NCBI GenBank assembly: GCA_030295235.1
Contig: AP026125.1
Span: 372,001 to 436,000 of the forward strand
DNA: 64,000 nt
Origin: Fistulifera solaris
Taxonomy: Eukaryota; Bacillariophyta; Bacillariophyceae; Naviculales; Stauroneidaceae
Direction of reading: 5' to 3'
Made by a program: the position numbers and the translations under genes. The notes under the pieces are model-generated. The model was not told the DNA's origin. It saw only the letters and a list, made by a program, of their open reading frames with translations, and did no database searches. Each line of letters starts with the position of its first letter. Within the stretch, counting starts at the first letter, position 1. Positions 23,333 to 33,802 of this stretch are shown one piece after another.

Positions 23333-24172
23333 CCTTAAAACGAGGGTGTTTCCTTTATTTAGAGCGTTTTCTTGGTTGTTGGAAAAGGAGACGACGAAAT
23401 ATCTACTTCAAAAGGCAGAATAAATCATCTTGAAACAACCAATTGCATCTTGCGACGGAAAATGGTCACTTGTCTCTTGCTGTTGTGGAGGAAGACGGGA
23501 AACGCGAACCGCGGGAAATGCCGTGTCCCGTCCGGTTTCTCGTCAGTCTACATTGTTCTATCTCGAATTTCCCACGTAGTATTTGAGATGCTCAGAAGCT
23601 CACAGTTGCTGTAAATTCACACTGCAACAAATAGTAGCCGATCAACGGAAAATCCCAGACTACCTTTTATTTTATAGTAAGTGGACATTACCCGAAACAA
23701 AGCAAATTTTCTACGTGACAACTGACACGTGACACGTGACACTGTCACTTTGCACTTTGCACATAAGTCAGCTGTACATTTTGTCCTATTAATCTTTTCT
23801 GTGCTAGAGACTTATTATTGCCCTTTTCTTCTCTCTTATAAGTCATTGAGGCTTAAGAAAAGATTTTTTCTGTAGTAAACAGTAAACAGAAAACGGCGTT
23901 CTTCGTTTGATAAGGACGCACAGAACCAGAATTTCGAAAGCACAGTACTTTTACGACTATAGTATTGATTGATTTTTGACGTTTCCGTTTTCCGTTTCGT
24001 TCGATGTTCGATCGGCGTGCCGCGCGACGCCTAAGCTATTTTTTCCGACATCCGATCTCGCCGAGAAAATTTGGCAAGGTGACATTGATGATGAAGCTGA
24101 TGAAATTCGCAATAGCGTCTCTTCATCTTCAGCCGCTTTGATTATCACGCTTGCTCATGAATTACTTCGAAC
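23333..24172. other. 840-bp divergent intergenic region
   Basis: Head-to-head spacer between SDR and kinase genes. It contains two adjacent CACGTG boxes (annotated separately) and pyrimidine-rich DNA, and no supported gene. The segment just before 24173 has stops in the kinase frame. Confidence 0.6.
23726..23738. promoter_or_regulatory. two tandem G-boxes (CACGTG)
   Basis: CACGTG occurs at 23726-23731 and 23733-23738, one helical-turn fraction apart, with related TACGTG at 23713. CACGTG is the bZIP/bHLH core. A regulatory role is inferred from the divergent promoter position. Confidence 0.35.
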
Positions 24173-25427
24173 ATGCAAACGTCTATTTCAGACAACGAAA
24201 GTGTACCACCAGCCATCGTATCTTGGGATGAAGTCCGAATCGGCAAGCTCATCGCCACAGGCGCATTCAGTGCGGTGTACTGCACCGATAAAAGGATAAC
24301 TGGTCGTCCTCGTCAACGTCACTGAATTTTGATGAATCCTTAAGTGCCATGTTCTTTGAAGATGACTTAGAAGACGTCTTGACAAAAGCAACGCAAGGAT
24401 CCGAAAGTGAATTTGGTGACCCGTCGCATTCTTCCAGCGATCCGTCCCTGGTTTCGGAAGACTCACGGCTGGTACTGAAATGCCTCAACAAATCGTCTCG
24501 CTCTGGTAAAACGCACAAAGCTATGGCGACACGAGGTTTAATTAATGAAGCATCCATCCTCATGTCGCTGGCGCCACATCCCAACGTCACACGGTTAGTC
24601 GGTGTCTCCAATGATCTGCTACACGCCAATCCAGACAAGGGCTTTCTAGTGTTTGATCGAATCGCCGATTCCTTGGACCGCATACTAGTGCGGTGGCAAA
24701 TATGTCCCGATGATCAAGACCTGTCATTGTTCGGTCCAGATATACAATGGAAAGAGACTGACTTGTGGAAGCAATCACCACTACACTGGAGATTAAAACA
24801 CATTGTTTTGGGGATGGTTAAGGGCCTGGCCTTTTTGCACAAAAACTCGGTCCTCCATCGCGACTTCAAGCCATCCAATGTCGGTATTAGCTACGATGGA
24901 ACCGTTCGAATACTTGATCTTGGTAGCGCTCGCAGACTTCCGGTGCCGGGAGGATTTGAGCTCACCAAAGGGTAAGTCGACAATGTGAGGATGTTCCTCG
25001 TTTTGTAACGCTCGCTTTCTCATTCGTCATCATGTAAAGCGTCGGGACACGAAGATACATGGCACCCGAGGTGGATCGTTCTTCTCGTGCACCAGACTAT
25101 GGCTATCCGGCCGACGTGTTTTCCTTTTCGATTGTTTTCTGGGAGGTGCTAACGCAGCGGAAAGCCTTTGACGAATTCCGACATCTCACCCGGCTAGAGA
25201 TTAAACACGCCATGTATATAGACAAAGAAAGGCCGCGGTTGGATCTGGATGCATGTGCACCCTTTCGTGATGCTCTTTTGTGTGGATGGGATCATGAGCC
25301 TAGCGTGCGACCGACCATTTCCGATATGATCAGTCGGATCGAAGCCGAGCTAGCCGGTGATGGACCACTGGAATGTTGGCAGCCGGATGAGCAACTACGA
25401 AGACCATCCAAATTATACTTTCTTTAA
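24173..25427 (+). CDS. protein kinase (serine/threonine type)
   Basis: A roughly 395-aa kinase from ATG 24173. The glycine loop is GKLIATGAFSAVYC (residues about 21-34). A 60-residue acidic/Ser-rich insertion precedes the VAIK-type strand LVLKCLNK. The catalytic loop is HRDFKPSNVG, the Mg-binding motif is DLG in ILDLGSARRL, and APE is in RYMAPEVD. A DVFSFSIVFWEVL-type helix F and CGWDHEPSVRPT follow. A 68-bp intron lies at 24972-25039. The glycine loop and the rest are in different frames: an A run at 24290-24293 needs one extra base, after which exon lengths sum to whole codons. No transmembrane segment; substrate unknown. Confidence 0.85.
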
Positions 25428-25566
25428 TAATCAATCTAGAGAAATATACTAAAAAGAGTATGATGGCAAATTTATTGCTAGAGCAGTCGTTATTGGCGTT
25501 GGAGACGGCAAACACATAAATTTTGTAAAGAGTTTTTGTAGTATTAAAATCCTGTATGCAGAGTAG

Positions 25567-25639
25567 GGTGGATTAGCTCAGTTGGTAGAGCATCGGATTC
25601 CAGTCCCGAAGGTCGCCGGTTCAAGTCTGGTATCCATCA
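25567..25639 (+). tRNA. tRNA-Trp (CCA)
   Basis: 73 nt folding into a tRNA. Acceptor stem 25567-25573 pairs with 25632-25638, discriminator A at 25639. The D arm is GCTC/GAGC, and the T arm carries GGTTCAAGT. The seven-base anticodon loop TTCCAGT places CCA at 25600-25602, giving tRNA-Trp. The base pair closing the anticodon loop is A-C, a mismatch. A TTTT terminator follows at 25641. No intron and no encoded CCA tail, as in a nuclear gene. Confidence 0.9.
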
Positions 25640-26018
25640 CTTTTGTTCGATCCATCATTGAATCGCTTTTACTATTTTGTAAAGAAAAACTTTGCATTGT
25701 CGACTTGTGTTTTCATGGTGATGTTTTTTTATTTTTTTAAAGTCTAGAGACTACAAGTAGTTAGACTCATTTTTTCTAAGAGAGTCGAAGTAAGTTTGTC
25801 TCGTGTCTCGTTGGTCTTCGTCGTTTTTCAAATAGTCGGACCGTCCGTCGTCGGATAGTACTACAGCAACCTTAACCTTTTACGTTCTCGTGCTCTTTGT
25901 TTCGACAAAAATGACAACGACCAAGAGGAAAAGGAAAAGCAATGCTACTAGTACCCAGATACGATAAATATTTATATATTTTTCAAACAGCCGGCAAGCT
26001 ATACTTTTTCCTTTTAAA
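25640..26018. other. intergenic after tRNA
   Basis: A/T-rich spacer with poly-T stretches (25724-25740). It holds the tRNA terminator and the promoter of the following gene, nothing else that I can support. Confidence 0.6.
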
Positions 26019-27406
26019 ATGATGTATTCACTCAATCCACAAGTTATGAACCACGAAGCGCTCACTGCAGCAACCGCCGAGGAGTCGTCAACGATCGAAC
26101 AAGTCATTACGGAAAATGCTGCCAACAACGCGCTTGCGTACGAATCTTCGTACATGCCCCGCTCGCAATTTGCTTGTTTATACACTCATCAAAAGACACA
26201 GAAACGAAATGTCTGGCAAGATGGCCGTTTAGTGCTGCAAGGATCACGTGCGGCTTTGCATGCGGCACATATTGTTCCGGGTTCGGCGGATCCTCTCTTA
26301 GACCAATGCGACGTATCTCCCTCCGAGGCTTCCTCCATCGCTGCGGGTCGTATCACGGACCTCGAAATGGACAAGCATTTGGTGACAATTGACGGTCCGT
26401 GGGTACCCAAGAATAGTTGTCAAGAAAATGCACGTCCCGCCACCGCGTCCGCTTCCATGCAAAAACTGTTGAATCAAAAGTATCGCAAACCAGCAACACA
26501 AATTCCGCCTCCTCGCACGGGAAGAGTGCCCAACGTGAGCCGGAAGCGACCCTTGCAACCGGGAGAACTGCATCGGAAGTATTATGGTGATAGTAATGGA
26601 ATTCCGCGGCCGATCAGTGGACACGTTGAGGGGGGAATCAACGACGGCCCTCGAGGCGTTCTTCCGCCCACTTATATGCCACCCGGCAACGTACACATTG
26701 CGCCAGTAGCCCCTCAACGTCTTAACACATACAGGAGCGTCCCTACGGACCCTTCTGCAAGCCCGCAGTTACCGCAACAACAGATGACGGAGGAAAGGAA
26801 TCATACAGCAACATTGCCGACAAGACAATTGAACGATATTGCAGACAATAGAGGATACAATCCTAATAGTTTTTACGGGGAAGAAGAGGAAGAAGAAGAT
26901 CCGGTGGTTGACAACGACGCCGGCCCCGACCTTTCCAAATCCCCGAGCTTCAGGGGTGTTCCGACCAATTCCAAGTACCTCACACGCTAATTGAAACCAA
27001 TCATATTCAAGACCTTGAATCAAATAACGAGTTGATTTTCTTTCGCGCACCGGAACTGAACGAGGAAGCGAATTTTTATGACAATCCTCAACGCGAGGGG
27101 TCAGCGCATACTCATATGCCGGTCCCTGCGTCAAAGCCGTCCAACAACAGTCGACCCCTAACCTCCGATACCACGGATCATCATGGATCCACTCTATCGA
27201 CGTCGCAACTCCTCAATTTGTTCGGTGCTAGTGACCCACCATCAACGGCAGAAAAGAACACCGAATCGCAGCGAGTATCTTTGAAAACCGATACTAATTT
27301 CAGCGATAAAGCAAACCCTGCCTGTTCACACAATGAAGACGAACTATTCCATCAAGACGAGTTTCAGCTTCCTTCAGATGACTCCTCTTCCGACGAGGAG
27401 GACTAA
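26019..27406 (+). CDS. ZGRF1/Mte1-type protein (DUF2439)
   Basis: About 462 aa after joining two frames. Near residue 55 lies a DUF2439 module (CLYTHQKTQKRNVWQDGRL followed by an LVLQGSRAALHA-type helix). This module occurs in ZGRF1 and in yeast Mte1, which act with Mph1/FANCM-type helicases in D-loop processing. The central RKRPLQPGELHRKYYG also resembles a conserved patch in these proteins. No helicase domain is encoded here, so it is the Mte1-like stand-alone form. The rest is disordered, with an acidic EEEEEEDPVVDNDAG tract and a C-terminus of SDDSSSDEED. The break between frames lies near 26940-26990, close to a GGGG run. Confidence 0.7.
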
Positions 27407-27445
27407 TTTTGCCTTTTAGCCGTAATTCGCTGTAGTAGTAACATA

Positions 27446-30135
27446 CTAGAAATGCCCACTTGAGGAATCGGAGCTCAAATCACCATCTTCGTCAAAGGGT
27501 AAAAGTTCCTCTTGCGCTGAAATAGAAAGTCCCATCCAATCCGCATTGAAAATATGGAGTGAAAGCACAAAAGCAGCCGTTGCATAACCAGTTGCCACAC
27601 TCCCAGCAAGCGAGTCCACGTCGTAGCTGTAACCGAAAACACAAATGGCGGCCAGTGGCATAGTAATTAACCATCGCGAAAGCAAAATTGCGGCCGATGC
27701 GACAGCATACCGACCCTGAGCGCCAACCAAGCTCCAATACACTTGAGCTAACGTCATGGGTATGTTTGCGAGAGATGTCAGACCAAGAAGATTGTTGATG
27801 ATCGTTTGGAGTACAGTATCGGTAGTCAGTGATTCTGAAATGTTGGGACCGGCGACAAGAAAGATAGATGTTATGACTAATGCTTGCACACAAGCCCAGA
27901 AAGCAACTTTGCTAGAGAGTAGTTTAGCATCGACCGGAAAGCCCTCAGAAAGATAGTACGAAACGCGAACGGAAGCAGATTCGCCCAATCCTTCAGTTGC
28001 AGACAAGCATACTTCCCACAGGTTACCCACAATGGCAAATGCAGCAACTAGTTAATGGAAACATATTAAGTAAGAAGACAATTTGAAAAGGGGTGAGATT
28101 CAACGATATTCGTACCTTCAGCACCACCAAGATACCGTGCAAACAAAACTAAAACATCCCACTGAGGAGTACGACGAGAGAGATCATGAGATCAGTGTCC
28201 AACATTTTGCGTAATTGCAATTCCTTGGCTTACCTCCCCGAGCTCCAAAAACGATCCGACAAATAGCGGAACTACCTGCATAAAGAAGGTAAAAACTTTC
28301 CTTGGATCCTGTACATTGATATACAATAGAAGTTAAGCATCACCCATTTGACACTTTAGCGAGGAGCAGCAACGACTTACCATCAAGGACAAACGACCGA
28401 AAAATCCTTTCTGATATTGACGAACCCATCCTTTTTGAAAAGCATACGTGACCTTCGTTATAGTTTTCGCTATTCCGATAATGACCTGGATCCAACCGAT
28501 GTTCTCCAGTGTGGGCTTTGTGTCGGTGCTCGTGACGGCTATCGCAACGACAACGACGAATGTTAGTAAAGTAGCAAACACGTCAATAGTTCGTTCGAAA
28601 TGCGCCTGTCCGCTCAAGTGAAAGGGAAGCATGAACGCTCGTGTGGTACCTCGTAAGATGTAATCGACTATTATAATCTTCGCATAGGGTGCTGCAATCT
28701 CGGCAATCGAATCTGATCTCACCAACCACTTGACAACATCTTCAATGACCAGCGCCCACACGAGAAGAATAGGAGCCCCAACTATAATCTGCATAATGAT
28801 TGCCAGTTGAACATAATACCCCGCTTCTTTGAAGCCTTCGTCACCGCCTTGTGATATTGCTTCCTTCAAAAGGCTTGATTCAACGTCGGTCACGGCACCC
28901 GATACCTCCTCTGTGGTCAAACGTACAAAAAGAATCACGAGAACAAACGCGGTCATCGAATCGGTGCCACGATCAACATAGTGAGATATGATTGCGATTA
29001 GGACTAGGCGGAATAACGGATCCGCTAGCGCACCAACGCTGGCAGGAATAGCCAGCTCTAGCATCCTTCGAGACTCAAAGTCAGTCTCTGCCAGATCGAG
29101 AACGTGGTCAAAGCAACCACACAACATCCTTACGGGTCCCCATCGAGTCACGACATTTCCTTGTGGTTGAAAATCTTCAATGTGATTTACTCTCCCTACA
29201 TCGTGAGCATCCGCAGCATCTTCGGGTGACAAGACATCCGGCGACAATGGAGGCATTATTGAGTTGTCAGATTCACTGAGCGCTAAACGAGACCGTTGTC
29301 TCGCTCGACGAATATATCTCCGTCTATAAAACTCCGCTTCTCCTTCCACCACTTCTTCCGACAGCACGCTGCTGGCAGCGTCGCTGACGGAACGCCGTAT
29401 GCGAGAGGAATGAACCTGCCTGGAACCGCGACTTGATCGACTTCTCCGTGACGCTAACGAACCTTCTTCCGAGGCCTGCGACTGTCGTTCTGTCTCCAGT
29501 GACCGCATGACAAAATCGGCACGTCCGAGTGGTCTGGAATGTCCCCATGGACGCCGAGCTGCCAGCATGGAGGAACTACTGGAACCCGATCTTCGTCGTT
29601 CACCAGGTTGGGCGTTATGATCGTGCTGTGACCTAAAGGAGGTATTCAAAGCTCCATTTGAGGGTTGACCAAGCGAAGCAGCTGAACGCTCTGGCGCAGA
29701 TTCGTTCGGCTGCGGAATTATGGTGCTCAGCGCGGGTATTTCTGCGACTGATTTATCTTCATCTTTATTAGCGACAGTTCCGTTTTGATCTGGTCTCGCT
29801 GACGTATTTTCCGCCAAAATGTTATTTTGTATAATATCAGTAGAATGTACAATTGAATCAGGTGCAAGCGGAGGCTGCGATGTCATTTCCACCATCTCTT
29901 GCTCGCTTCTAGTCGGAATTTCGCCATTCTCCGTCGTGGGGTCTTCTTGCCGCGAAGTGGCAGTCATTCCTCTCGTTATTTTCTTGTCGCGCCAGCATAT
30001 TATCGGGATGGCTAAAATGAGCGACACACCCACGTACAAAGAGAAGAAAGCAATCAAACCGGGAGGTGTTTCATTACTCGAAAGATCATAGTCTTCAAAG
30101 CCGTCAACAGTAATTGTGTAAGGATTGTCACTCAT
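27446..30135 (-). CDS. MATE-type multidrug/solute efflux transporter
   Basis: An 825-aa membrane protein from four exons: 30135-28381, 28308-28234, 28161-28116 and 28047-27446, with introns of 72, 72 and 68 bp that all restore frame. I begin at the ATG MSDNPYTITVDG at 30135 because the upstream extension has no ATG. An N-terminal helix is followed by about 250 mostly disordered residues, then a MATE core: LAIPASVGALADPLFRLV, the pore helix EWDVLVLFARYLGGAE formed across the exon 2/3/4 junctions, and several later helices. The exon joining WDVLVLFARYLGGAE to VAAFAIVGNLWE is what makes it a MATE. Such proteins export toxins or organic cations coupled to ions. Ends with an acidic, Ser-rich tail. 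Convergent with the ZGRF1-like gene, 39 bp away. Confidence 0.85.
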
Positions 30136-30636
30136 TTTGCTCAAATGAAAATCCTTTTTCTCCGGTCGCTCGCAGCCGCGCTTAAGATATCCTATCACTT
30201 GCGGTCGAGTAAGTAATTACAAGGAGGCCGTGTAGTCAAGTCCTTATCTCATGGTCCTCTTTATAGCTAGCTTTCTTTGTTCACAAAGGCAAACCGCGAA
30301 AAATGTAAAAAGCTGCACGTGCGTGATCGATGTATGTGATACATTGTCCATGCATTGTCGGTGCGACATTAACCGTGTCTCACGTTAGTCCACAATGTTG
30401 TCATCTACTCCGTATTAGTTTAGATAATAATGACAAGCCAGAAGAAGAGAATAATATAAAGAGAGAGAGAGAGAGCAGCCCCACCTCGCCTCTAAAAAAG
30501 CCATTTGTCCAGAAAATGAGGCGGTCGTATAGGAAACATTCGGGAAATTAGCTTTTCGTAAGTCGAACATCAACAGAAATGAAGAAATTCGCTGTTAGCG
30601 CAAGCAAACTTACTGTAGTCATACAAAAGTGAAAGT
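30136..30636. other. intergenic with GA microsatellite
   Basis: Upstream of the MATE gene; the following minus-strand gene ends at 30637. Contains a (GA)n tract at 30461-30475. No gene is supported. Confidence 0.55.
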
Positions 30637-31287
30637 TTAATATTTAGATGAATAACGATCTCTCCTGTTTTGCCCTATAAGCTTTCTGCAGCCGACGCTT
30701 CTTCGGATGTTGTTGAGCAGTCTTTGTACGTTTTCTTTTGCTGTCTTGTCAACAATCTGGGCCGGCTCAAACATAACTACGCGTGGTTCTTCATAAGGAA
30801 TGATATGGTCGCTACTACTGTCGCCTCTTGACATGGTCTTTTCAGTGAGATACGATGACAGTTTATTGAGACGAGGAAACCTCACATTTTGCGTCGATGG
30901 TTCGGCATTTTCTTCTCCGTGACACAGATCCTCGTTGGAGACATATTTGTCCAAAAAGTCGTGCAAAAATAGACTGAGCCCTTCTTTTGTGTGAGATTCA
31001 TCTCCAGATTCAGCCAGGCGTTGCTTAAAGTCATGGAATATTCTTGGATTTGCTGTCAACACTTTGACTTTTCTGTGGAATATGTCATCATCGATTATGG
31101 AAGACAACGAATGTGAAAGGCTATTCATCATGAGTCTACCAGCAAATTTGTGTCGTAACTTTGACATGGTGAATGCCTCACGACGAAGAGAACCATTGGA
31201 AGTGACCGTCGGCAGATTGTCCCAGTCTAAAGAATTCCCATCGGCAAGAGCCAGGGGTGAAATGTTGACTTGAGCATCCATCATCAT
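30637..31287 (-). CDS. hypothetical protein
   Basis: A 216-aa ORF starting with three consecutive ATG codons at 31287. No family is recognised. The middle looks helical (RHKFAGRLMMNSLSHSLSSI, DFKQRLAESGDES, SLFLHDFLDKYV) and the C-terminus is basic. A second frame extends 31178-31444 upstream but starts only with TTG; its first residues NVSLHAACR are faintly ankyrin-like. Joining them would need a two-base loss, so I keep the simple ATG start. Confidence 0.55.
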   Translation of the reverse strand: MMMDAQVNISPLALADGNSLDWDNLPTVTSNGSLRREAFTMSKLRHKFAGRLMMNSLSHSLSSIIDDDIFHRKVKVLTANPRIFHDFKQRLAESGDESHTKEGLSLFLHDFLDKYVSNEDLCHGEENAEPSTQNVRFPRLNKLSSYLTEKTMSRGDSSSDHIIPYEEPRVVMFEPAQIVDKTAKENVQRLLNNIRRSVGCRKLIGQNRRDRYSSKY

Positions 31288-32044
31288 TCTGTGGTATCTT
31301 TGTATTGCGGTTCAAAAGTAATGTGTGAAGCTCAATTCGATCAATTTCAGAATTCGTCGTGGCTGTATTAACAACCAGTTGTTCTCTAATAAAGGCTGCC
31401 TTTTGTTTTCGACATGCTGCGTGAAGCGAAACGTTTTCTGCCAAATATCTCTTCCCGCAATTTAAGAGTGGGCATGCATGCGTGCGACGTGACGGTTTCG
31501 TCTAAATATTAAACCGCGAAGGGTTGTTCAGCGTTTCAGTTGCTAAGTAAGATGCAACGCACTTAATGATAAGACACCTAAAGATAACGGTTATTGTCTT
31601 GACAGACTCAACTGAAATGTAGTGTTTTTGGCGAGCGTTCGCTCTTTTGGCGCAAGATTTTTTGGCCGTGAATAAATTTTATTTGTCTTACCGCGTTTTG
31701 CTGTATCCGTAAAATAGTAACGATACAAAAGAGCGAGGCGACTCCGAATATTCGCGATCGAATTCGCTTTCGCGATCCTACATCCTGTCATACATGGAGT
31801 ACCATCATACCATATCGTAGTTTATGTTATGGAATTTGCAATAAGCTAAATTGTACTATGTGACTTTTTTTACCTCTAAGTATGCCATACCGGTTCACAA
31901 GCGCGGGGTGCGAAAGAAATAATCAACGGCGACCGCGAAACTCATAAACTGACGAGGGAAGATGAAGAGAAACCAATCGATTGCGAAACATAAATGAGAA
32001 AATCGTTGTTGCTTCCCAACCCGGATTGCTCATAATCAAGCACC
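31288..32044. other. 757-bp divergent intergenic region
   Basis: Head-to-head spacer before the GT92-like gene. It is mixed composition with short A/T tracts; the frame extension mentioned for the previous gene overlaps 31288-31444. Nothing else is supported. Confidence 0.5.
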
Positions 32045-33577
32045 ATGAAGGGCACGTCGTCATTCAAGATATTCGGCAGTGAATACTGCGAAAGTAGCGT
32101 CACAATGAATGTGCGCTGCGGCAAGAGCTACCTTCTCGTTCTTCTTCCTGTCCTCGCTTTCATCTCACTGATTGTGAATGGAACAGTGTTGAGGCACATT
32201 TCAGGGAATCACTTGAATTTGCGTGTTGTTGATCTTTCACACCCTGATCTTGACGATGCTCCTTTCACACAAGCTGAACTCGTACAGCCTGAAGTTCCGT
32301 ATATTGATTCTGATCACTTCGATCAACTTGCTGCAAAGATAAGAAATGTCACGGCCCAGAAGTCGAAAGCGCTTCTTTCACAACTGAAGAGAAACAGTAA
32401 AGTTGGAACGAGAAAGAAACTAAAGAAGGGGAAGAAGCGTAGGAGGAAACGAAGAAAGAGACGAGCTGTGAAGACCCTCAGTAGCCCAGCAAGAGTTCCT
32501 GCTGTTGCCATCCAACCAACGTCATCGGCTCTCGCTACGAGTGCAAACTTCTCTGCTTGCTTGTTAATCAAGGACGACAATGCAATTTTGAACGAGTGGA
32601 TCGCCTATCACTACCATGTACTCCGAATGCGCAGACTCATAGTTGCTGTCGACCCATTGAGTAGCGAGTCACCCAAGAGCATACTGGATAAATGGTCGTC
32701 CCTGACGGATTTGGAAATCTCCCAGTGGAGTGACGAGTCTTACATGCCTGATTACTTTTTGGAAAATGGTCGACCACGAGATGAGTTCATGCAAGACCAA
32801 TCTGATTTCGACCAGGAGATGACGCAGCAGCAAATTTTGGAAATTAGCAACCACCGATACCGACAGAGAGTATTCTTTGCTAAGTGCATGCGAGACCTTC
32901 GAGATAGAGGAAGTTCCTGGGTGATTCATATCGATACGGATGAGTACGTTGTTCCCAGCAAGCTTCTTCGTGAGGTTGCTCCGTCAGGTTTGACGATTCC
33001 TTCAATAGAAGAGCCTGGCTCTGTCTTAACCTTTGTACAACAAGTTGTATCCAGGAGATTGGGGAACTATCCTTGCATATCGCTGCTTCGTCTTCTGTTT
33101 GGATCAATTGAGAGCAGTGAAGAAGAGAGGACTGAGCAAGTTCCTCCTGAATTCGACGCGAAAAATTTTGAAACACTTCGGTGGCGATACCACGCCAATC
33201 CTCAAAACATGAAGCTCCATGGCAGTCCCAAAACAATAATTGATGTTTCCGCCATTCCAGAGGAGTTCCTACCAAAAGAAGTTGTCTACAGCATCCATCG
33301 TCCGGTTGAGCAATTTTGCCAAAGGAACAAAGATCTCAAATACGACAACTTTCTTTCACAGTCCATCGCTGCCAATCACTACCTCGGTTCATGGGAGCGC
33401 TACAGTGCCCGAGCGGACAACCGAAGAAGCAAAGAAACGTACGAGAACAAAGCTCACTTGAAACACGCCGCAGATGACGGAGTTCGACCCTGGTTAACCG
33501 GGTTTGTCGAGTTTGTGGGTCTGGATTTGGCCAGCGAATTGTTGGGCGACACCTACTTGGCAGCGACCCCGCGCTAA
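32045..33577 (+). CDS. type II membrane glycosyltransferase, GT92/DUF23-like
   Basis: A 510-aa intact protein. After about 30 N-terminal residues a signal anchor (SYLLVLLPVLAFISLIV) places it as a Golgi type II protein. Next comes a very basic linker (KKLKKGKKRRRKRRKRR at about 116-133). The catalytic part starts with NFSACLLIKDDNAILNEWIA and VLRMRRLIVAVDPLS, typical of GT92-like enzymes that resemble GT-A folds. The DxD-type site is HIDTDEYVV at about 295. Later blocks include HRPVEQFCQRNKDL and ANHYLGSWERY. A second ATG at 32105 just before the anchor is an alternative start. It probably adds a sugar to glycoproteins or glycolipids; the donor is unknown. The following NUDIX gene is co-directional, 225 bp downstream. 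Confidence 0.78.
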   Translation: MKGTSSFKIFGSEYCESSVTMNVRCGKSYLLVLLPVLAFISLIVNGTVLRHISGNHLNLRVVDLSHPDLDDAPFTQAELVQPEVPYIDSDHFDQLAAKIRNVTAQKSKALLSQLKRNSKVGTRKKLKKGKKRRRKRRKRRAVKTLSSPARVPAVAIQPTSSALATSANFSACLLIKDDNAILNEWIAYHYHVLRMRRLIVAVDPLSSESPKSILDKWSSLTDLEISQWSDESYMPDYFLENGRPRDEFMQDQSDFDQEMTQQQILEISNHRYRQRVFFAKCMRDLRDRGSSWVIHIDTDEYVVPSKLLREVAPSGLTIPSIEEPGSVLTFVQQVVSRRLGNYPCISLLRLLFGSIESSEEERTEQVPPEFDAKNFETLRWRYHANPQNMKLHGSPKTIIDVSAIPEEFLPKEVVYSIHRPVEQFCQRNKDLKYDNFLSQSIAANHYLGSWERYSARADNRRSKETYENKAHLKHAADDGVRPWLTGFVEFVGLDLASELLGDTYLAATPR

Positions 33578-33802
33578 AGAGAGAGAAGTCGCATACATGT
33601 TTTTAATGTTTAGTAGCCGTTTCGAATGTTGTGTTTCTTCGAGAAAATGTAAAATTCCTCTTTAGAGTTAACTGGACTAGTTACGCGGACTACTTCCATC
33701 GTTAGAAGCAAAAGCGTGACTCCAATGAAACGAGACACGTTTGCACATAACGACGACGATAAAAAATGAAGTGGATCAAGCAATTATGATGATAACAATG
33801 AA

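Noticed and set aside
31178-31444. N-terminal extension of the 30637-31287 protein with ankyrin-like residues
   Set aside because: No ATG, and joining needs a two-base shift with no run to explain it.
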